From the NCBI GenBank assembly GCA_003451785.1, contig DMJL01000057.1:1-5884 (forward strand): DNA of 5,884 nucleotides. The letters run 5' to 3'. Source of the stretch: Bacteroidales bacterium. Its GTDB lineage: Bacteria; Bacteroidota; Bacteroidia; Bacteroidales; UBA7960. The position numbers were made by a program, and so were the translations under genes. The notes under the pieces are model-generated. The model searched no databases. It was given only the letters and a program-made list of their open reading frames with translations, and had not been told where the DNA came from. Of the stretch, positions 1-3,852 are shown piece by piece. Position 1 is the first letter of the stretch. Each line of letters opens with the position of its first letter.

Positions 1-1206
1 ATTGCTCAGCTCTTTGAATGGCACGGGAGTAACCTCCACATGGAGATCAATCCTATCGAGGAGCGGGCCTGAGATGCGATTTAGATATTTCTGCACTATT
101 CCCGGGCCACAAACACAATCCTTTTCCGGATGGTTGTAAAAGCCACACGGGCAAGGATTCATGCTTGCAACCAACATGAAACTTGCAGGATATGTTACCG
201 AGAATTTTGCTCTACTCACCGTTATCAATCTATCTTCCAAAGGTTGGCGCAACACTTCCAGAACGGTGCGTTTAAACTCAGGCAGTTCATCGAGAAACAA
301 CACTCCATTGTGGGCTAAGCTGATCTCGCCCGGCTGCGGATACGACCCGCCCCCTACCAATGCCACATCGGAAATGGTGTGGTGCGGGCTTCTAAAGGGG
401 CGCACGGGCAACAGGGATGCTTCCTTGCCCAACCGTCCGGCAACGCTGTGTATCTTGGTGGTTTCCAAAGCTTCCTTCAGGGTAGGTGGGGGCAAAATGC
501 CTGGTAACCTTTTGGCGAGCATGGTCTTACCCGCGCCCGGCGGACCAATCATAAGCAGGTTGTGGCTACCTGCCGCTGCTACCTCAAATGCTCGTTTGGT
601 GTTTTCCTGTCCCTTAACATCAGAAAAGTCGAACTCATAATCGCTTAGCTTGCTGAAAAACTCGTCGCGAGTATTCACAACGGTAGGTTCCAAAGCACCT
701 TTGCCATCAAAAAAATCTATCACCTGCCCAATAGTTTCTACGCCATACACATCGAGTTTATTCACCACTGCGGCCTCCCGTGCGTTTTGCGCCGGTAGGA
801 TAAATCCCTTGAAGCCTTCTTCGCGGGCTTTGATAGCAATGGGTAGTGCCCCCTTTATGGGCTGCAAACCTCCGTCGAGCGATAGCTCGCCCATGATTAC
901 ATATTGCTCTACTTTCTCGGCGCTTATCTGACCACTGGCTGCCAGAATACCTATGGCAATGGTAAGATCGTAGGACGAGCCTTCCTTGCGAATATCGGCT
1001 GGAGCCATATTTACAACAATGCGCTTGCCCGGAATCTTATATCCATTATGCCGCAAGGCTGTGTCAATCCTTTGTTGACTTTCCTTCACTGCACTATCGG
1101 GCAAACCCACCATAAAAAAGTTAACTCCCGTACCAACATCCACCTCTACGGTGATGGTAATGGCACTCACTCCTTGCACTGCACTTCCATAAGTTTTTAC
1201 CAACAT
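1..1206 (-). CDS. yifB: YifB/ComM family Mg chelatase-like AAA+ ATPase, 3' end cut by window edge
   Basis: The frame is open from an ATG at 1204-1206 to the window edge, giving 402 codons; the family is usually about 510 residues, so roughly the last 100 (the Mg-chelatase C-terminal region) lie outside. Visible in order: an N-terminal ChlI-like domain starting MLVKTYGSAVQGV with the GLPDSAVKES and PADIRKEGSSYDL motifs; Walker A GPPGAGKT at residues 221-228; the FRSPHHTISD motif near 271-280; Walker B VLFLDE at 302-307; sensor-1 Asn350 within ASMNPCPCG; a four-Cys set (352, 354, 364, 366); and the arginine-finger region SGPLLDRID at 379-387. All catalytic motifs are intact. In transformable bacteria ComM is a hexameric helicase promoting branch migration during integration of incoming DNA; in other bacteria the role is unclear, so function here rests on homology. 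The start is backed by GGAGGG directly upstream. It is separated from ridA by a terminator. Confidence 0.96.
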   Translation of the reverse strand, partial: MLVKTYGSAVQGVSAITITVEVDVGTGVNFFMVGLPDSAVKESQQRIDTALRHNGYKIPGKRIVVNMAPADIRKEGSSYDLTIAIGILAASGQISAEKVEQYVIMGELSLDGGLQPIKGALPIAIKAREEGFKGFILPAQNAREAAVVNKLDVYGVETIGQVIDFFDGKGALEPTVVNTRDEFFSKLSDYEFDFSDVKGQENTKRAFEVAAAGSHNLLMIGPPGAGKTMLAKRLPGILPPPTLKEALETTKIHSVAGRLGKEASLLPVRPFRSPHHTISDVALVGGGSYPQPGEISLAHNGVLFLDELPEFKRTVLEVLRQPLEDRLITVSRAKFSVTYPASFMLVASMNPCPCGFYNHPEKDCVCGPGIVQKYLNRISGPLLDRIDLHVEVTPVPFKELSN

Positions 1207-1208
1207 AC

Positions 1209-1215
1209 GCCCTCC
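1209..1215 (-). promoter_or_regulatory. Strong Shine-Dalgarno sequence of yifB
   Basis: On the minus strand the bases GGAGGGC lie two bases before the yifB ATG (about 5-6 bases from its GGAGG core to the ATG). This is a good match to anti-Shine-Dalgarno pairing. None of the other genes in the window has a comparable site, in line with the weak use of Shine-Dalgarno sequences in Bacteroidota. It supports the choice of start for yifB. Confidence 0.6.
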
Positions 1216-1315
1216 AACTTTGTCTATAAAAATACAGTTTTTTTAAATAAACATTTACAAATCTTTTTTTTAATTTTTTTTACTAAAACACATAAACCTA
1301 AGCGCAACAATGCAA

Positions 1316-1348
1316 CTAAAAAAGGCTGCACAACAAAGCACAGCCTTT
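1316..1348 (-). terminator. Intrinsic terminator downstream of ridA
   Basis: Read on the minus strand, an 8-bp perfect stem (AAAGGCTG, 12-base loop, CAGCCTTT) is followed directly by further T residues, making a run of six T from the stem end onward. The arms are 1341-1348 and 1321-1328 in plus coordinates. It begins about 45 bases after the ridA stop and precedes yifB, so ridA is probably transcribed separately from yifB. A stem with only half G/C and a 12-base loop makes it moderate in strength. Confidence 0.65.
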
Positions 1349-1393
1349 AAGAATAGCAAATTAGATGCGGATAACCTGTATGAACTGCTTCAA

Positions 1394-1771
1394 CTATTCA
1401 ACAGCTATACAACTGATTTCTACATCAACAAACATGGGCAATGCTCCTACCTGTACTGTCTCGCGGGCCGGTGGATTCGCAGTAAAAAACCTCCCATAAA
1501 CTTCGTTTACTTTCGGAAAATCGTGCATATCTTTCAGAAAAATGCTGCACTTCACCACATTTGAAAAATCCAAACCGGCTGCTTGCAAAATGGCTCCCAA
1601 ATTTTGCATTACCTGCAAAGCCTGAGCCTTGATGTCGCCCTCCACAAGTTTGCCTGTAGTGGGGTCGAGGGGGATTTGACCCGATACATACAATGTGCCA
1701 TTTACAAGCACTGCCTGATTGTAAGGACCTATAGGAGCTGGAGCAGAGGGGGTGTTGATGATGGTTTTCAT
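1394..1771 (-). CDS. ridA: RidA family reactive intermediate/imine deaminase
   Basis: A complete 125-residue protein, the normal size for the RidA (YjgF/YER057c/UK114) family. RidA forms a cytosolic trimer that hydrolyses reactive enamine/imine intermediates made by PLP-dependent enzymes such as threonine dehydratase, giving 2-oxoacids and ammonia and protecting other PLP enzymes. Seen in the sequence: the N-terminal APIGPYNQAV motif with Tyr17, LYVSGQIPLDP around 27-37 (Ser30, Gly31), the central VVKCSIFLKDM segment, and near the C-terminus PARETVQV with Arg103, matching the substrate-carboxylate-binding Arg of the family, then Glu118 in VEISCIAVE. The ATG at 1769-1771 is chosen because MKTIINTPSAPAPIGPY is the usual family N-terminus; an in-frame ATG 33 bases upstream would add an unusual 11-residue extension. 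Transcribed away from the His-rich/RND operon, with its own terminator. Confidence 0.95.
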   Translation of the reverse strand: MKTIINTPSAPAPIGPYNQAVLVNGTLYVSGQIPLDPTTGKLVEGDIKAQALQVMQNLGAILQAAGLDFSNVVKCSIFLKDMHDFPKVNEVYGRFFTANPPARETVQVGALPMFVDVEISCIAVE

Positions 1772-1811
1772 AAAAGCAGAATAGATTTGATAAATATTTG
1801 ACAATAGATGG

Positions 1812-1819
1812 CAAATTTA
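1812..1819 (-). promoter_or_regulatory. ridA: Candidate -7 element of the ridA promoter
   Basis: The minus strand reads TAAATTTG, an exact match to the Bacteroidota -7 consensus TAnnTTTG, about 40 bases upstream of the ridA ATG. It implies a short leader of roughly 30-35 bases. I do not see a clear TTG -33 element at the usual distance, so the call rests on the -7 box and its position. Confidence 0.4.
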
Positions 1820-2187
1820 GTAAAACATACCCACCATACCCATATCGAAGGAATTTTTAGCACCACCGCAATGCTTAGCAAAATTGATCTGAAGCAAATT
1901 TCCAATTGATGCAATGCAATTACTTTTTTTAGGCAGTCTTAAGCAAGCTTTTGTCTTTTACAACTGATTGTCTTTCGTTTCCCTAAAATTAGGCTTCCAA
2001 GGTTTTTGCGGTAAAAAGAATTTTTGATTGCTACATACAGCTAAAACAAATCGTTTTATGTTAATACAACTCATTCAACGCTTCCTGACCTAACTAACCA
2101 AAAATAAATAATGCCGCAATGGATAATAGAACCTTATTAGCTTATTTCCTTGATTGGACTTACTTTGCACTGACACCCAATTTGGCA
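1820..2187. other. AT-rich intergenic stretch without recognisable features
   Basis: This stretch, upstream of ridA and before the repeat cluster, has no open frame of useful length on either strand and no codon pattern I recognise as a decayed gene. It contains scattered T and A runs. A partial promoter-like string, TTACTTTGCA near 2160-2169, resembles a Bacteroidota -7 region but misses one position of the consensus and leads to no gene. I see nothing else in it. Confidence 0.6.
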
Positions 2188-2199
2188 GGGCTAAAGCCC
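2188..2199. repeat. Short GC-rich hairpin GGGC-TAAA-GCCC
   Basis: A 4-bp G/C stem (5 bp if the inner T-A pair is counted) with a TAAA loop, followed on the plus strand by six T. It resembles a weak terminator but no plus-strand gene ends upstream of it. It is the first of a series of hairpins up to 2660 and is better read as a piece of that repeat mosaic. Confidence 0.45.
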
Positions 2200-2221
2200 G
2201 TTTTTTCATCGTTTATTACTG

Positions 2222-2242
2222 CCCCAGACCTAAAGGTCGGGG
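2222..2242. repeat. GC-rich hairpin with one bulged base
   Basis: Left arm CCCC-A-GACCT (2222-2231) pairs with AGGTCGGGG (2234-2242) around an AA turn, leaving A2226 as a single bulge: a nine-pair stem. Its 3' arm GGGGTT (2239-2244) could instead pair with AACCCC at 2259-2264, part of the next hairpin, so the two structures compete. Part of the repeat cluster. Confidence 0.6.
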
Positions 2243-2259
2243 TTACTCTATGATTTACA

Positions 2260-2288
2260 ACCCCGTAGGGGTGAGATGTTAGTAGAAA
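2260..2288 (+). repeat. Hairpin-plus-TAGAAA-tail repeat, copy A
   Basis: ACCCC (2260-2264), spacer GTA, GGGGT (2268-2272), then a 16-base tail ending in TAGAAA. The same layout recurs at 2506-2534 in the same direction and at 2596-2626 inverted. The tail keeps the spacing between hairpin and TAGAA, which argues that these are copies of one element and not unrelated hairpins. From memory, similar ACCCCGTAGGGGT strings are dispersed in many Bacteroidota genomes; I cannot verify that here. Confidence 0.6.
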
Positions 2289-2311
2289 ATAGCCACCAAC
2301 AACCTTGCCTG

Positions 2312-2332
2312 GGCGGAATTTGCAATTCCGCC
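2312..2332. repeat. 21-bp perfect palindromic repeat, copy 1 of 3
   Basis: Arms GGCGGAATT and AATTCCGCC are exact reverse complements separated by TGC. The identical 21 bases occur at 2471-2491 and 2640-2660. Copies 1 and 2 also share the three bases CTG directly before (counting the G at 2311/2470), and copies 1 and 3 share AAAC... after the right arm. It has the character of a REP-like element. No REP-associated tyrosine transposase gene is in the window. Confidence 0.85.
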
Positions 2333-2350
2333 AAACTGGTTATCCGATCT

Positions 2351-2454
2351 TGTCATCCTGACCGAAGGGAAGGATCTCCTTTTAAGGTGTTATAGAGCTG
2401 CTTCACTTCGACACTTCGGCTGCGCTCAGTGCAAGCACTTCGTTCAGCATGACA
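2351..2454. repeat. Long imperfect inverted repeat, about 100 bp (dispersed-repeat type)
   Basis: The left end (2351-2367, TGTCATCCTGACCGAAG) and the right end (2438-2454) are inverted copies matching at 15 of 17 positions. The interior also holds self-complementary CACTTCG/GCGCTCAGTG pieces near 2403-2440, so the whole can fold into a branched structure. Translated on the minus strand it gives the AERSACTERSRSVEV peptide, a sequence pattern I know from wrongly predicted proteins over such repeats. It could be a small non-autonomous mobile element or MITE-like repeat; no target-site duplication is evident. Confidence 0.75.
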
Positions 2455-2470
2455 ACTAATTCTATCGCTG

Positions 2471-2491
2471 GGCGGAATTTGCAATTCCGCC
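2471..2491. repeat. 21-bp perfect palindromic repeat, copy 2 of 3
   Basis: Identical over all 21 bases to the copies at 2312 and 2640. It begins 159 bases after copy 1 and follows the long inverted repeat by 16 bases. Confidence 0.85.
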
Positions 2492-2505
2492 ATCGGGTTT
2501 TTTCG

Positions 2506-2534
2506 AACCTGAAAGGGTCGCAGGTTTATAGAAG
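2506..2534 (+). repeat. Hairpin-plus-TAGAA-tail repeat, copy B
   Basis: AACCT (2506-2510), spacer GAA, AGGGT (2514-2518), followed by a 16-base tail with TTTATAGAA at its end. The stem is weaker than in copy A (one mismatch or G-T pair depending on register). The tail matches copy A at about 9 of 16 positions and copy C more closely. Confidence 0.5.
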
Positions 2535-2557
2535 TAAATCGCGCATCCAAATTCTTC

Positions 2558-2572
2558 GACCCCGACGGGGTC
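2558..2572. repeat. GC-rich perfect hairpin GACCCC-GAC-GGGGTC
   Basis: A six-pair perfect stem with a three-base loop. It lies between copy B and the inverted copy C of the TAGAAA-tail repeat, roughly midway, so B, this hairpin and C together form a near-symmetrical unit from 2506 to 2626. Confidence 0.6.
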
Positions 2573-2595
2573 TTATATACCATTGTTATGTTTCG

Positions 2596-2626
2596 TTTTC
2601 TACAAACCTTCAAACCCTTCGGGGTT
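2596..2626 (-). repeat. Hairpin-plus-TAGAAA-tail repeat, copy C (inverted)
   Basis: On the minus strand this reads AACCCC, spacer GAA, GGGTTT and then a tail with GGTTTGTAGAAAA. It is the inverted counterpart of copies A and B, with the same hairpin-to-TAGAA distance and about 11 of 16 tail bases in common with copy A. On the plus strand the stem closes over a TTCG tetraloop. Confidence 0.55.
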
Positions 2627-2639
2627 GGTTTCTTGGTAA

Positions 2640-2660
2640 GGCGGAATTTGCAATTCCGCC
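2640..2660. repeat. 21-bp perfect palindromic repeat, copy 3 of 3
   Basis: Identical to copies 1 and 2 over 21 bases, starting 169 bases after copy 2. It is the last repeat before the metal-efflux operon and sits roughly 110 bases upstream of the candidate promoter at 2749-2781. Confidence 0.85.
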
Positions 2661-2748
2661 AAACACGGTTTTCTATTCCATGCCGCGATATATATATTCT
2701 CGCCTACAACAGTTTGAAACAGACCATTATCAATAATTTTTGTGAAAA

Positions 2749-2781
2749 TTGCACTTTCCCATCCGAAAACCTTTACTTTTG
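2749..2781 (+). promoter_or_regulatory. Candidate promoter of the His-rich/RND operon
   Basis: TACTTTTG at 2774-2781 matches the Bacteroidota -7 consensus TAnnTTTG exactly. TTG at 2749-2751 could serve as the -33 element; the 22-base gap is slightly longer than usual. Transcription would begin near 2787-2790, at or just before the GTG chosen as start of the first operon gene, so the message would be leaderless or nearly so. I see no convincing operator dyad for a metal sensor around it. Confidence 0.4.
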
Positions 2782-2786
2782 TTTCT

Positions 2787-3398
2787 GTGAAGCTCAAAGC
2801 ATACTCCATAATTTTGCTATTGTCCTATATGGCAATACTGTGCCACAATGTGGTACCGCATTACCATCACGACAAAGGTGATGATGGGTTTTCGATGGCT
2901 CATTTTCACCATTCGACGCATTCTCACGCGCATCACCATCCCCATACCCATTGCCATGAACAGAAAAGGGAGCCTCACCATTATCACACACATGGCAACT
3001 CGCACTACCATTCTCATCCAACGAATGAGTCGCCAGTTTATGAAGAACATTTTAGCGGTTCAATAGAAGATTATCTTGCCGACTTAGATCTTAATGATTT
3101 TCAATCATCTATTGATAAAATTGCCCATGGAATCCCTGTAGGAGCGCATTCTCACGGTTTCCCATGGCATCATCATATATCGCCTTTCAACGATTTCAAT
3201 TACTTGCGAACTGCGATAAAGTGTATCTCTGCTTCCCCCGATTTTTCGTTATGGTCTTTATATGGTATTTATGAAGTCGAAAAGCCCCAAGTACCTGTTT
3301 CTGAACTACGAAGGTGGCAATATGACTATCCTTTTCTGATATTTTCCTGTTTCGAACCCGGAGCAATAAGCTTGCGGGGACCGCCTTCCGTTGCCTAA
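2787..3398 (+). CDS. His-rich membrane-anchored/exported protein, first gene of metal-efflux operon
   Basis: With the GTG at 2787 the product is 203 residues. A short basic start and a hydrophobic segment (about residues 5-19, AYSIILLLSYMAIL) look like a signal peptide or anchor. The next part, residues 20-77, carries about 22 His, many as HxH or HHH, with one Cys at 56. Residues 85-180 are ordinary, acidic then mixed sequence with two further His groups (GAHSHGFPWHHH), and the chain ends LRGPPSVA. I recall small Bacteroidota proteins with a VPHHHH-like start and an LRxPP end beside czc/cus-type genes, but I cannot assign a family. Likely role, by inference: periplasmic metal binding. An upstream in-frame GTG at 2742 would add 15 residues but places a candidate promoter inside the gene; an ATG at 2829 would lose the hydrophobic segment. 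Next gene starts 89 bases downstream. Confidence 0.75.
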   Translation: MKLKAYSIILLLSYMAILCHNVVPHYHHDKGDDGFSMAHFHHSTHSHAHHHPHTHCHEQKREPHHYHTHGNSHYHSHPTNESPVYEEHFSGSIEDYLADLDLNDFQSSIDKIAHGIPVGAHSHGFPWHHHISPFNDFNYLRTAIKCISASPDFSLWSLYGIYEVEKPQVPVSELRRWQYDYPFLIFSCFEPGAISLRGPPSVA

Positions 3399-3487
3399 AC
3401 CTTAGGTAATTACACCCTTCAACATATTTAATTTTAATCAAGTTTTAAATCAAATCTGCAAATTGCGGGTTTAAAATCATTACTATT

Positions 3488-3805
3488 ATGAAAAGACTGT
3501 TGTATTTTTTTGCACTATCCGTTTACATGACCTTTATGGCCGTTTCATGCGGGCCTGGAGCGCAGCAGCCAACAGAGGAGTCCCCTGCAGAGCAGCAGGA
3601 ACAAGCTACTGAGACCCACGATCATGACCATGGGCACGAACATCATGACCATCCGCATGACCATCCGCATGACCATGACAATCCCCACCCCCACCCGCAC
3701 CCGCACCCGCACCCACATACAGCTCAGGAAGAGTTTGTTGTTGGCGATACTGCAGCGGCAAAAAGGCCCCATAGCCACCAGCACCGAAATGGTCACAATC
3801 ATTAA
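3488..3805 (+). CDS. Small His-rich lipoprotein, putative periplasmic metal binder
   Basis: A 105-residue product. The N-terminus (MKRLLYFFALSVYMTFMAVSC) is a lipoprotein signal with a plausible lipobox AVSC, Cys21 being the lipidated residue. A Gln/Glu/Pro-rich linker (22-43) follows. Residues 44-77 hold 17 His in alternation with Asp, Gly, Glu or Pro: HDHDHGH, then HDHP units, then repeated HP. A short normal stretch (EEFVVGDTAAA) precedes a second His patch at 95-105, and the protein ends in His. There is no enzyme domain. Inference: a periplasmic metal sponge or chaperone for the following RND system, comparable in idea, not in sequence, to other His-rich metal-storage proteins. The frame is supported by the signal peptide and the position between two operon genes; the stop is 47 bases before the adaptor start. 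No Shine-Dalgarno is seen. Confidence 0.8.
   Translation: MKRLLYFFALSVYMTFMAVSCGPGAQQPTEESPAEQQEQATETHDHDHGHEHHDHPHDHPHDHDNPHPHPHPHPHPHTAQEEFVVGDTAAAKRPHSHQHRNGHNH
3644..3714 (+). repeat. In-frame tandem repeats encoding the poly-His tract
   Basis: Two successive DNA repeats: a 12-base unit CATGACCATCCG (3644-3655, 3656-3667, then a partial CATGACCAT) encoding HDHP, and then a 6-base CCNCAC-type unit from about 3683 to 3714 encoding Pro-His pairs. Both unit lengths are multiples of three, so gain or loss of units changes the number of His without breaking the frame. This looks like length evolution by slippage. Confidence 0.8.
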
Positions 3806-3852
3806 CAAAACCATTTGAAGCTTTACAATTCTGAATTTTTATATCCCATTCA

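Noticed and set aside
1227..1260. Possible yifB promoter: TATTTTTA with an upstream TTG on the minus strand
   Set aside because: The -7 box lacks the final G, the 23-base spacing is too long, and the region is so A/T-rich that such matches are expected by chance.
130..1350. Several plus-strand open frames opposite yifB
   Set aside because: The minus strand encodes a full set of YifB motifs without interruption; the plus-strand peptides match nothing and are shadows.
1310..1801. Plus-strand open frames and a second minus-strand frame over ridA
   Set aside because: They overlap the intact ridA gene in wrong frames and have no recognisable motifs.
2188..2206. GGGCTAAAGCCC followed by T6 as an intrinsic terminator
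   Set aside because: The stem is only 4-5 bp and no plus-strand gene or transcript is known to end there; it fits the repeat cluster better.
2353..2613. Minus-strand 86-codon open frame with AERSACTERSRSVEV
   Set aside because: It is the translation of the long inverted repeat and adjoining palindrome and hairpin elements; this peptide pattern is a familiar false prediction over dispersed repeats.
2449..2881. Plus-strand open frames of 95 and 97 codons across the repeat cluster
   Set aside because: They read straight through palindromes and hairpins (peptides such as AEFAIPPN), show no start signal or domain, and the second overlaps the start of the His-rich gene in another frame.
3394..3406. 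CCTAA-ACC-TTAGG dyad at the stop of the first His-rich gene
   Set aside because: A 5-bp A/T-containing stem without a following T-tract is too weak to be a terminator, and the gene order suggests read-through into the operon.
3644..3714. Short-period repeats as a possible CRISPR-like array
   Set aside because: Units of 12 and 6 bases without spacers, in frame inside a signal-peptide-bearing gene, are coding repeats.
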